A DNA stretch of 64,000 bases from Clostridium folliculivorans (GTDB lineage: Bacteria; Bacillota; Clostridia; Clostridiales; Clostridiaceae). The stretch's first letter is position 1; each line of letters opens with the position of its first letter. Position numbers and translations under genes: made by a program. The stretch is from contig NZ_BQXY01000001.1 in NCBI RefSeq assembly GCF_024341905.1, positions 1 to 64,000 of the forward strand, in the 5' to 3' direction. Below the pieces are notes generated by a model that did not search any database, was not told where the DNA came from, and saw nothing but the letters and a program-made list of their open reading frames with translations. This document shows, piece by piece, positions 33,543 through 41,338 of the stretch.

Positions 33543-34751
33543 ATGAAAGATAAAATTAAACAAAAAAGACTTAATCCATTTTTATTCTTTTTCGAAAGTG
33601 AATCATCAAGTGGATTGATACTTTTATTCTGTGCCATTACAGCAATGATAATTGCAAATTCAGGTTTGGCTAAATCCTATGAACATATATTACATACATA
33701 TATTACTATTGGCTATCACAAATTTTCATTATCAATGTCAGTTCTACATTGGGTAAATGACTGGGTAATGACTCTATTTTTCTTGGTGGTAGGTATGGAA
33801 ATAAAGCGAGAACTAGTAATTGGAGAACTTAAATCTATAAAGAAGACAATACTACCAATCTCTGCTGCTATAGGAGGTATGATTGTTCCTGCAATTATAT
33901 ATGCTATATTTAATTATAAACAGTCAACTATAACAGGATGGGGAATCCCAATGGCTACAGACATAGCGTTTGCATTAGGAATACTTTCAATGGTAGCTAA
34001 GAAAGCACCTAAAGGAATAGTATTATTCCTAACAGTATTAGCTATTGTTGATGATTTAGGAGCAATTGTTGTAATAGCTATATTTTATACTAGCAAGATT
34101 TCATGGGTAGCTTTAATTTTAGGATTGGTAATTTTTAGTGCTCTTTTGATAGCTAATAAGGTTGGAGTAAAATCTAAAACTTTGTTTATTATTGGAGGAG
34201 TATTGCTATGGATTAGTTTCTTAAAGTCAGGGATACATGCAACAATTGCAGGTGTTTTACTTGCAATGACACTTCCAGTAGGGAAAAATGAAGATGAATT
34301 TAAAACATCTATGCTGCAAAGTTTTGAGCATATATTAACTCCATGGTCTGCTTTTGTGGTTATGCCAGTTTTTGCTTTAGCTAACTCAGGTATAACCTTG
34401 GAAATTAAAAGTTTTTCAAAGCTTATATTTGAACCAGTGAGTTTAGGGATTATATTTGGTCTGTTTATTGGAAAACAGCTAGGTATATTTGGAGTTTCAT
34501 GGGTGTTGATAAAATTAAAAATTGCTAAACTGCCATCTAAAGTAGAGATGAAGCATTTATATGGTGCAAGTGTTCTTGGTGGTATTGGATTTACAATGTC
34601 ATTATTTGTTTCCTCTCTATCATTCTCAGATGATACCATTTTATCTACTGCTAAAATAAGTATTATGAGTGGTTCAATTTTAGCTGGAATATGTGGCTCA
34701 ATGATTTTTAAATTAATAGAACGTAAAACTAAAAATAAGCATGTTGGATGA
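33543..34751 (+). CDS. nhaA: Na+/H+ antiporter NhaA
   Basis: 402 residues, about twelve membrane helices. NhaA exchanges two protons for one Na+ across the membrane. The transport-site motif AIVDDLGAI has both conserved aspartates, and the unwound-helix motif PMATDIAFALG and LFFLVVGMEIKRE are present. AAAGGAG precedes ATG 33543. It may be controlled by the hairpins just upstream. Monocistronic or with the small gene at 34904. Confidence 0.97.
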   Translation: MKDKIKQKRLNPFLFFFESESSSGLILLFCAITAMIIANSGLAKSYEHILHTYITIGYHKFSLSMSVLHWVNDWVMTLFFLVVGMEIKRELVIGELKSIKKTILPISAAIGGMIVPAIIYAIFNYKQSTITGWGIPMATDIAFALGILSMVAKKAPKGIVLFLTVLAIVDDLGAIVVIAIFYTSKISWVALILGLVIFSALLIANKVGVKSKTLFIIGGVLLWISFLKSGIHATIAGVLLAMTLPVGKNEDEFKTSMLQSFEHILTPWSAFVVMPVFALANSGITLEIKSFSKLIFEPVSLGIIFGLFIGKQLGIFGVSWVLIKLKIAKLPSKVEMKHLYGASVLGGIGFTMSLFVSSLSFSDDTILSTAKISIMSGSILAGICGSMIFKLIERKTKNKHVG

Positions 34752-34903
34752 TTGGTAGGACTGCTTGATTTCATATACTTTTTGAGATAAGATGATGAAG
34801 AATTAATAGGAAAATTAGCTGATTTTAATTACTATTTATCAAAATTACAATTGTCTTATAATAATCTAAGTGATAAATTAATTAAAAGGGGGCGAGGATT
34901 TAA

Positions 34904-35149
34904 GTGGAAGAATTGGATAAGTTAGTTCGTTCAAAATGGTTTTCAATTATATATGTTATAGGGGCTATTCTATTAGTGGTTTATCTAAAGGATGATTTTT
35001 CAAAGATATTTTTTTATTATGTATCATTGTTTCTAGCAATCAGATTATTAGCTAATAAAAAATGGATTCAGTTAACAGTATTTACACTTTGGATTATAGC
35101 CGTTACGGTTGGAGTCGCATATTTAAAATTAAGGAAATTACTTTTATGA
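34904..35149 (+). CDS. Small membrane protein, unknown function
   Basis: 81 residues, start GTG 34904 behind a GGGGGCGAGG run. Three hydrophobic stretches (about 13-28, 34-49 and 56-72) and a basic C-terminus. I do not recognise a family. It lies 150 bases after nhaA on the same strand with no obvious terminator between them, so co-expression is possible. Confidence 0.65.
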   Translation: MEELDKLVRSKWFSIIYVIGAILLVVYLKDDFSKIFFYYVSLFLAIRLLANKKWIQLTVFTLWIIAVTVGVAYLKLRKLLL

Positions 35150-35352
35150 AGAAAGGCGTATGAGTGTGTATTTATGAAGTGTTAACTTCTAAAGTATCTA
35201 CATATAGGCCTATTATCCTTGGTATATAAGTCCTATTAAATTCACTTCATCAATTAATCATCTAAAAGTGTTATTGCCTTAATATTTTTATGCTTGAAAA
35301 CTATTTTCTACTACAAAAATCCCTTAACTTACGTTCAGAAAAGACTGATGTG

Positions 35353-35463
35353 TAAAAAACTCACTGAAGAAGCCAGATATGACCATGTTATATAAACAGT
35401 TTTATTATTTTAACTGTCTACTATAAAGGAAGCATAATAGAAGGGCGCTTCAGTGAGTTTTTA
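35353..35463. repeat. Long-loop palindrome upstream of the transposase-like gene
   Basis: AAAAAACTCACTGAAG (35354-35369) and CTTCAGTGAGTTTTT (35448-35462) are complementary over 15 bases and enclose 78 bases with an inner ACAGTT/AACTGT hairpin. The T run could make it a terminator for the small membrane protein gene. The rest of the 35150-35573 gap shows nothing coding. Confidence 0.75.
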
Positions 35464-35573
35464 TAGTATGCAACTATTTGTTAAATAAATGTTGGTAATG
35501 ATTAAAAACATGAAACTGTGGCAAGCATTAAGAGGATAGTTCAATTATTAAGTTTTTTAGAGAGGTGTTCCTT

Positions 35574-36464
35574 TTGCTACAGCACGATGTTGAATTGAAA
35601 AAATTTGATCTACATACTAATGATGTTCTAAAAAGAGATTTTTATAAAAATAGAATTGTAGAATCTTGTCCGCTTTGTGGGTCAACTTGTCATATTAAAT
35701 ACGGTTTTTATAATGGAATTCAAAGATATAAATGCAAGGTGTGTCAAAAAACTTTTTCACGTACAACTAATTCATTGTGGAGTTATTCAAAAAAGAATGC
35801 TAGAACCTGGCTGGAATTTACTGAATTAATGACCGAAAATAAAACTTTAAAATTCTGTGCAGAGAAGCTAAATATAAGTATTGGGACAGCTTTTTATTGG
35901 AGACATAAAATACTTCAGGCGTTAAGTACAGACTCAACTCCAGATAGTTTATCAGGAGTTGTACATATAGGAAAAGTTATTATAAAAGAAAGCTTTAAAG
36001 GGTGTAGAGATAAAGAAATAATAGCCTCTGCGACACCAAGAGAAAACATTTGGATTATTGGTGCAAAAGGAGAAGAAGACTCTATGTTTATAAAACCTGT
36101 ATTTAAGTATTACTGGGACAAAATTGCTTTCAATGAAAAAGTCTATTCTAAAATAGAAAAGAAATCATACATAGCTCCATGTGCTGACAGAAATATAAAC
36201 TCAGTAGCTATAAGACATAATAAAAATAAATCTATTAAGGTAGAGGCTGAGTATAGAATAAAATATCTTTGGCCGAATCTAAAGAAATGGATATCAATCT
36301 TTCATGGGGTGGCCTCAAAGTATCTTCAAAGATACCTTAGCTTCTTCATAATCATGAACTTGGATAAGGTTATGGATTATATGGATTTGATATATGATAG
36401 ATTATTTGAGGGAAATAGATTTATAAGAACTGAAGAAATAAGAATTAAAAGTTCACTTTTTTAA
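35574..36464 (+). CDS. IS1595-type transposase relative with lost catalytic residues
   Basis: About 296 residues, uninterrupted. The N-terminus has a zinc ribbon (CPLCGSTCHIKYGF...CKVCQKTFS) and a helix-turn-helix (LKFCAEKLNISIGTAFYWRHKIL), and the C-terminus keeps NLKKWISIFHGVASKYLQRYL as in IS1595-family transposases. However, where the family has DET the sequence is IGKVII, the second Asp region reads KKSYIAPCADRN, and the final HTQN-like block reads EAEYRI. The DDE triad is gone. No terminal inverted repeats are seen. TTG 35574 is placed behind AGAGGTG. It may be a domesticated DNA-binding protein or a decaying insertion sequence. Confidence 0.75.
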   Translation: MLQHDVELKKFDLHTNDVLKRDFYKNRIVESCPLCGSTCHIKYGFYNGIQRYKCKVCQKTFSRTTNSLWSYSKKNARTWLEFTELMTENKTLKFCAEKLNISIGTAFYWRHKILQALSTDSTPDSLSGVVHIGKVIIKESFKGCRDKEIIASATPRENIWIIGAKGEEDSMFIKPVFKYYWDKIAFNEKVYSKIEKKSYIAPCADRNINSVAIRHNKNKSIKVEAEYRIKYLWPNLKKWISIFHGVASKYLQRYLSFFIIMNLDKVMDYMDLIYDRLFEGNRFIRTEEIRIKSSLF

Positions 36465-36659
36465 AGAAACTGTAATTTAATATTACTCTAAAGTAATTGC
36501 AAAGAGATGCTGTTCTGTAAGAAAACTTCCATAAGACGGTAATAGGCTCCGAGAGGAAGCTTTAAAAATATAAAGTTAACCCTAGGCTTGTCTATCTACT
36601 TATAAATATTTAACAACATTTAATTAACAAATAACTATATAAAGAAAAAATATACTGTT
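36465..36659. other. Gene-free stretch after the transposase-like gene
   Basis: No coding frame is visible. GCTCCGAGAGGAAGC near 36548 can form a tiny hairpin. I do not recognise a riboswitch class here. Confidence 0.4.
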
Positions 36660-36785
36660 AGTATAGAGCTTGCGATAATAGTAGTGCAGTTACTACAAAA
36701 ATACATTATTATAAGTATTTATATTAGTAGATTTTTTAACATTATTACATCTACAAGTGCAAAGGTGCATTGTAGCAAGCATATA
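36660..36785 (+). ncRNA. Candidate structured RNA upstream of the DUF503 gene
   Basis: GCTTGC (36668-36673) can close with GCAAGC (36775-36780). Inside are two strong hairpins: GTAGT/ACTAC near 36680-36695, and CTACAAGTGCA/TGCATTGTAG around AAGG (36752-36776). The arrangement suggests a multi-branched RNA of about 115 bases ending some 90 bases before ATG 36873. The strand and transcription are unproven. Confidence 0.4.
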
Positions 36786-36872
36786 ACCAATAAAAAAGGT
36801 AAATACTAGCTTTAGTTAAAGAAAAATTAAAGACATAATTTTAATTTCAACATGATACTTTAAGGAGATATT

Positions 36873-37154
36873 ATGATAATAGGAACTGCAGAAGTAACAA
36901 TAAGAATACCTTGGGCTAAATCTTTAAAAGAAAAAAGAATGGTAGCTAAAAGCTTAATACAAAGGGTAAAAAATAAATTTAATGTTTCAATAAGTGAAGT
37001 AGAACATCAGGACAATCATAAGCTTTTGGTTTTAGGAATAGCAACTGTAAGTAATAGCTCTAGTCATGCAAACAATTCTCTAAATGAGGTTGTGGACTTT
37101 ATATATGATAATACTGAAGCTGAGGTAGAAGATATTAATATTGAGATACTTTAA
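36873..37154 (+). CDS. DUF503 family protein
   Basis: 93 residues matching DUF503 (YlxP-like): MIIGTAEVTIRIPWAKSLKEKRMVAKSLIQRVKNKFNVS, then the usual SEVEHQDNHKLLVLG. Family members are small ferredoxin-like-fold proteins often near translation or ribosome-maturation genes; function is unresolved. AAGGAG precedes ATG 36873. It stands alone. Confidence 0.92.
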   Translation: MIIGTAEVTIRIPWAKSLKEKRMVAKSLIQRVKNKFNVSISEVEHQDNHKLLVLGIATVSNSSSHANNSLNEVVDFIYDNTEAEVEDINIEIL

Positions 37155-37313
37155 TGGATAACATATTTGAATGATGCTTAGAGCATAGTATAGTTTGCAA
37201 ATTTTTATGATTAGTTAATGGTATCAATGTTGAGATATTACAGCAAATTACATTAAATCTTTTAGGATGGATAATAAATATATAAGCATTATAAATGTGT
37301 AAGAAGTAGAATA

Positions 37314-37370
37314 AATAAGAGAGTAAGATGATTTGAGTAACTCAAAATCAACATACTCTCTTATTTTATT
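37314..37370. terminator. Terminator between DUF503 and the coat cluster
   Basis: AATAAGAGAGTA (37314-37325) and TACTCTCTTATT (37354-37365) pair, with an inner TGATTTGAGT/ACTCAAAATCA helix. T-rich on both sides. It separates DUF503 from the minus-strand glycosyltransferase. Confidence 0.85.
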
Positions 37371-37463
37371 TATGAAAATATAAAGCTTAAGTATATATAC
37401 AAAGTTCTTGGTGAATAAAGTCAGTAATATTATAGTCTTTTACTATAATTAAATTTAAGAAAT

Positions 37464-38567
37464 TTATAATGAATACATACTCAATAACTGTTCATCACTA
37501 GAAGACAAAGGGGTGCTGAATTTAGCTATTATCTGATTTTTATAAGAGGAATTATCATTCATGCCTTGTATAAAATCAGCTATAGCAATTACTTCATCAT
37601 AACCCGCATAAACAACGCATTTATTTAGAACTTTTAAGTTAACAGGAGTCTTATTACATATAACAACAGATTTACAGTTGCAAGCTTCCACAATTGAAAG
37701 TGGGTAGCTATTATAATTAGAAAAATCAACTACACATAAAGCTCCACTGTATAATATTGGGAGGTGAGTGTATTTAACTAGTCCGAGGAAAATTACATCA
37801 TTATCTAATCCGTATTTATTTATAAGTTTCTTTAATTTATTTAGATAAACAGACCTCTTGCCAGAACCGTCACCTGCTATTACAAGCTTTATATTATTTT
37901 CCTTTGCTTTAACCTGCTTCAAGATTTCTATTATAAGTTCTAAATTCTTTCTTTCTGTTATACTACCAACATAGAGCATGTAAGGGTAGTCAATTTTATA
38001 ATTTCTTTTTAGAAAGTTCTTGCATAGGACTTTTTCCATAGGCTTAAATATTTCACTACACTTAGGATATACAACCTTAATTTTCTCTTTATCTGCATCA
38101 AAATAATTAATTAATTCATCTTTCGTAAACTCAGAGTTAACTATGATTGAGTCGCTTATAGCTAAGGCTGATGGAACCATCTTGATAAATTTATTTAGAT
38201 ATTTTTCATCAACATTCTTCTTATCTGCCATTGGATAAAGTGTGTGTATAGTTGTTATATATTTGCAAACTTTTTTTTCAGGCATACTAAAACCATTATT
38301 AGGTGAATGATATATACTTATATCATTTTCTGTGAGAAACTCTACTAATTTAGAGTAATCATTTTTCGTTCTATCTATGGTTAGAGGAACGAAGTCTATA
38401 TTTTTAAGTCTTTCCCAATAAAAGCTTAGGGGAAAGCTATCCCAAATTGCATGCATTTCATCAAAGGTAGTTGAAGAGTTAAGTAGACTTATAATCTCTC
38501 GAGAATAAGAAAACATATCTGTTCCTTGCATCTTAGATGCAGCTAATCCATCAATACAATAATTCAT
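37464..38567 (-). CDS. Glycosyltransferase family 4/1 (spore-coat cluster)
   Basis: 367 residues of a GT-B glycosyltransferase. The donor-binding half has YVGSITERKNLELIIEIL, AGDGSG, VIFLGLVKYTHLPILYSGA and the last glutamate region NSYPLSIVEACNCK, a shorter version of the E-x7-E motif. Its order is the same as in CotSA-like enzymes, but the N-terminal half is diverged. It shares an operon with the SPOCS-domain gene 10 bases upstream. A role in spore-coat polysaccharide is inferred from the cluster. AGGAGG precedes ATG 38567. Confidence 0.85.
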   Translation of the reverse strand: MNYCIDGLAASKMQGTDMFSYSREIISLLNSSTTFDEMHAIWDSFPLSFYWERLKNIDFVPLTIDRTKNDYSKLVEFLTENDISIYHSPNNGFSMPEKKVCKYITTIHTLYPMADKKNVDEKYLNKFIKMVPSALAISDSIIVNSEFTKDELINYFDADKEKIKVVYPKCSEIFKPMEKVLCKNFLKRNYKIDYPYMLYVGSITERKNLELIIEILKQVKAKENNIKLVIAGDGSGKRSVYLNKLKKLINKYGLDNDVIFLGLVKYTHLPILYSGALCVVDFSNYNSYPLSIVEACNCKSVVICNKTPVNLKVLNKCVVYAGYDEVIAIADFIQGMNDNSSYKNQIIAKFSTPLSSSDEQLLSMYSL

Positions 38568-38577
38568 ACTGTACCTC

Positions 38578-39204
38578 CTATAAAAATTCTTCTTCTATAT
38601 CAAATTTACTGCTATCAATAATTATATTTTCTTCTGGGATGCTTATTTTACTTGCAATCTTATCTGGTGAAGGAACTTCTACATTTTCTTCAAATGATTG
38701 TTTTGGCTCAGTTTTACTAGTTGCAGAATTTACAGGACTATTATTAATAATAATTGGTGGAACTTCAGATATTAAATCCCCATCAAAAGCCAGTAAGTAG
38801 GACGTTTGTGCTAATACTACTTCTTGATTCAGCATTTGAAGAGTAGCATCTATGATGTATAAGCTAATATTTTTATATGTTGAGTTAGCATACTGCAAAA
38901 GTATGGGCTTAGCAAAAGGTAAGTTTCTTGTTATAACTGAGCGTCTTTTTCTATCATCTCTGTATTCTAAAGTAAATTGTTTTATTCCTTGGATAAGTAA
39001 TATGGATTTGTTTTTTAATTCTAATTTTTCATTGTTAGATATGTCTACTGCTAAGTTTGTTGATATTAATTGATTTAAAGGATGCTTTCGCCTATTTATA
39101 TATATATAATCAGAGTGAGAAAAGGTTATTATATGTTCACAAGCAATTCTGCTAAGTTGGTCAGCATCACATATGCCAGTTATATTGACTCCATTTTTTA
39201 TCAT
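38578..39204 (-). CDS. SPOCS (DUF3794)-domain spore protein
   Basis: About 208 residues. The segment LIQGIKQFTLEYRDDRKRRSVITRNLPFAKPI followed by IIDATLQMLNQEVVLAQTSYLLAF fits the SPOCS domain found in spore coat assembly proteins such as SipL. The last about 65 residues are polar and acidic. ATG 39204 lies behind GAGG; the TTG at 39216 is too close to it. It precedes the glycosyltransferase in one operon, strengthening a spore-envelope assignment. No LysM domain is seen, unlike SipL. Confidence 0.72.
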   Translation of the reverse strand: MIKNGVNITGICDADQLSRIACEHIITFSHSDYIYINRRKHPLNQLISTNLAVDISNNEKLELKNKSILLIQGIKQFTLEYRDDRKRRSVITRNLPFAKPILLQYANSTYKNISLYIIDATLQMLNQEVVLAQTSYLLAFDGDLISEVPPIIINNSPVNSATSKTEPKQSFEENVEVPSPDKIASKISIPEENIIIDSSKFDIEEEFL

Positions 39205-39383
39205 ATTCTTCCTCAAAAAAATTACTTCATAAGATTATATGCTAAGGATATTGAATTCTTGATATATAGATATACCAGTTCTAAATAAAATTTATTTATT
39301 AAGTAAAATACCATTAATAGCTAAAATGATTTTTGGTATGTTTTTCAATCATGGAAAGGGGATATCTATTCCGCTGAACTGTT

Positions 39384-39469
39384 AAACTACTTCAGTCATT
39401 AAACTCCAAATAAAGATTTCGATGGTTCTACGAATCTTTATTTGAATAAATTCTAATATGAAGTAGTTT
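39384..39469. repeat. Palindromic repeat related to family A (A6)
   Basis: Ends AAACTACTTCA and TGAAGTAGTTT, with an inner stem CAAATAAAGATTTCG / CGAATCTTTATTTG around ATGGTTCTA. Same two-stem architecture and length as family A, but with different stem sequences that remain complementary. Confidence 0.7.
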
Positions 39470-39479
39470 ATCTATAGAT

Positions 39480-39528
39480 GTACCAATTCGTAATAAAATT
39501 TATATTTTTAAATTCTCTCACCAGAAGC
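39480..39528. repeat. Half copy of repeat family A, inverted (A5)
   Basis: Read on the minus strand, it matches the right half of A3 at 59920-60009 from GCTTCTGGTGAGAGAATTT through TTTTATTACGAATTGGTAC. The left half is missing. It lies 11 bases from A6. Confidence 0.8.
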
Positions 39529-39678
39529 ATATGTAGCAAAATTTTTACTATTGCAATCTGAAGGTAGAACATAATGGAAATAATGGTTTTAGTTCCGAAA
39601 TTGTAATTGTATGTGATATAATATATTAGAATTAAATATTAAAAAATAGTTTTAAAATTTCATAAACTAGCATATAAC

Positions 39679-39704
39679 ACATAAGGATTTTTGAAACCTT
39701 ATGT
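39679..39704 (+). promoter_or_regulatory. Hairpin or operator upstream of the solute-binding gene
   Basis: ACATAAGG (39679-39686) and CCTTATGT (39697-39704) pair around ATTTTTGAAA. It lies 38 bases before ATG 39743. Just upstream CATAAACTA (39661-39669) resembles a sigma-K -10 box, but no matching -35 is seen. Confidence 0.45.
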
Positions 39705-39742
39705 ATAGGAAATGTTGTGGATAGTTTATTTGAGGTGAAATT

Positions 39743-40951
39743 ATGCGAAGATGCATTGGAATATTAATGGTTGTTTTATATACAAGTTTTTTACTGGTAG
39801 GATGTAAACAAGATTCGAAAGTAAAGGATGTCAGCGAAGCAAGCTATGAATACAATATCTTGAGTTATGCTCCATATACCAATTACTTAAGGAACCAAGT
39901 TACAGAATTTAATAAAAAATATCCTAAAGTAAAGATCAATGTGAATGATATAAAACAAGATTCTTATATAAAAAATGTTAATAATAGTATAGAGACTGTG
40001 GATAAAAAACCAGATTTGGTGCTTTTAACTGGTCAAGAATTGAATGATATGTTGATTTCTAATAAGGACATATTTACTGCAATTACTAGTGATGTAAGTT
40101 CTAGAACAAAGAGTTATTCTCAAGGGAGAATAGATGAAATAACTGTAAATAACCAGATATATGGATTCCCATGGGATTCAAAACCTATAGTAATGTTTTG
40201 TAATAAAGAGCTGCTACATAAATTTAATGTAAATTTAGATGATGTGAATACCTGGAGCATGCTAATAGATGCTGGGAAAAGATATTATGAAGCCAGCGGA
40301 AAAAAAGAAAATATTATGGTGATGAATGAAGAAAATGAAAAGGTATTAGTGAAAGTATTATTATATCAGTTGGGAGTACCATCAGAGAATCTAGACATGA
40401 CATCAGGTAATAAAAATCTCAACAAGGTAATAAATTTAATATCAGATTTAAAGAAAAATAATGTACTTAGAATAGATGATAATTTTGATTACTTTAAATC
40501 TCCTATATTATTTGGTTCTAGTAATACTTATATGAATTTAGAAAAAGTATATAAAGAAGGAAATATATTTGTTAAGGATTTACCAGCTTTTGAACCTGGT
40601 GGAAATACTTCTGTGATTATGGAAGGGGTTAATGCTGTATTTTTGAATAATAAAAAAGATATAGAGATACTAAAGCAATTTATAGCTGAAGCTCTAACAG
40701 ATAAACAAAGCCTTATAAAGTATATGTCAACTGATGGAGTTTTTCCAAGTTATGTTGACAGTTATGTTAATTCAGAAATTGATAAGAAGATACAGTTTTT
40801 AGATTATGATAGGTTATGGGCGAGGATGTCCATTATTGAAACGAATTCTAAAAGAAAAAAATATTACTATGATATGAGTAAGATGATAGATTCTTACATA
40901 GAGCAAAGTAATAAGCTTGATGTGCAAGTAAATGGAAGTGTAGTGCACTAA
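39743..40951 (+). CDS. Orphan extracellular solute-binding lipoprotein (ABC family 1)
   Basis: 402 residues: signal peptide with lipobox LVGC, then a sugar-type solute-binding fold (NKKYPKVKINV, PDLVLLTGQELNDM, YGFPWDSKPIVMFCNKELLHKFN, ADKQSL-like end). It resembles MalE/family 1 binding proteins. No permease or ATPase gene is nearby, so it could work with a distant transporter, or be a sensor or spore-envelope component, given its neighbours. GAGGTG precedes ATG 39743. Lgt (29672) would lipidate it. Confidence 0.85.
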   Translation: MRRCIGILMVVLYTSFLLVGCKQDSKVKDVSEASYEYNILSYAPYTNYLRNQVTEFNKKYPKVKINVNDIKQDSYIKNVNNSIETVDKKPDLVLLTGQELNDMLISNKDIFTAITSDVSSRTKSYSQGRIDEITVNNQIYGFPWDSKPIVMFCNKELLHKFNVNLDDVNTWSMLIDAGKRYYEASGKKENIMVMNEENEKVLVKVLLYQLGVPSENLDMTSGNKNLNKVINLISDLKKNNVLRIDDNFDYFKSPILFGSSNTYMNLEKVYKEGNIFVKDLPAFEPGGNTSVIMEGVNAVFLNNKKDIEILKQFIAEALTDKQSLIKYMSTDGVFPSYVDSYVNSEIDKKIQFLDYDRLWARMSIIETNSKRKKYYYDMSKMIDSYIEQSNKLDVQVNGSVVH

Positions 40952-40971
40952 AGGTATAATGCGTTTAAACG

Positions 40972-41170
40972 CTAAAATTGAATTGTCCTACATACGATAC
41001 TTTGATGAGCTTCGCAAAGAATTAATATGATTTTTTTATATTCCATGGCTAAAAATGTAAACTCACTACGTTCGAACAGTACATTTTCTTAACGCCATTC
41101 CATCTGAAAAAATCATTTAATTCTAATAGCTTGCTCATATAGTATCTCCTGTAGAACAACTCAATTTTAG
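40972..41170. repeat. Palindromic repeat family B, copy B1
   Basis: 199 bp between convergent gene ends. Outer ends CTAAAATTGAATTGT and ACAACTCAATTTTAG are complementary; then GATACTTTGATGAGC pairs with GCTCATATAGTATC, GAATTAATATGATTT with AAATCATTTAATTC, and the inner ATGGC/GCCAT and AAAATGTA/TACATTTT stems surround the loop CTCACTACGTTCGAACAG. Confidence 0.9.
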
Positions 41171-41290
41171 TAATAATATTTAAGATATAATATATATAAG
41201 GTCTAATAAGCTTTATTCATAAGAATATTGAAGAAATGCTACTTTAGATGACTAATTGATGAAGCAAGTTAAATAGAAATTATACACAAT

Positions 41291-41337
41291 AAAAATGAAC
41301 CATCACATTTGCAATTTTAAATGTGATGGTTTTTTTG
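41291..41337. terminator. Bidirectional terminator
   Basis: AACCATCACATTT and AAATGTGATGGTT pair perfectly over 13 bp around GCAATTTT, with TTTTTTT on the plus side and T-rich sequence on the minus side. It terminates the minus-strand glycosyltransferase. Confidence 0.9.
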
Positions 41338-41338
41338 A

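Noticed and set aside
34085-34774. A 229-codon open frame on the minus strand opposite nhaA
   Set aside because: It lies fully inside nhaA, has no ribosome binding site, and its composition mirrors the membrane-helix codons of the real gene.
35574-36464. An active insertion sequence
   Set aside because: No terminal inverted repeats or target duplications are visible around the gene and the catalytic residues are absent.
36530-36620. A riboswitch around GCTCCGAGAGGAAGC
   Set aside because: Only a tiny stem forms and no known aptamer signature (c-di-GMP, preQ1, TPP, SAM, glycine, guanidine) could be matched.
39743-40951. Part of a complete ABC sugar transporter operon
   Set aside because: No permease or ATPase gene is present within 10 kb on either strand.
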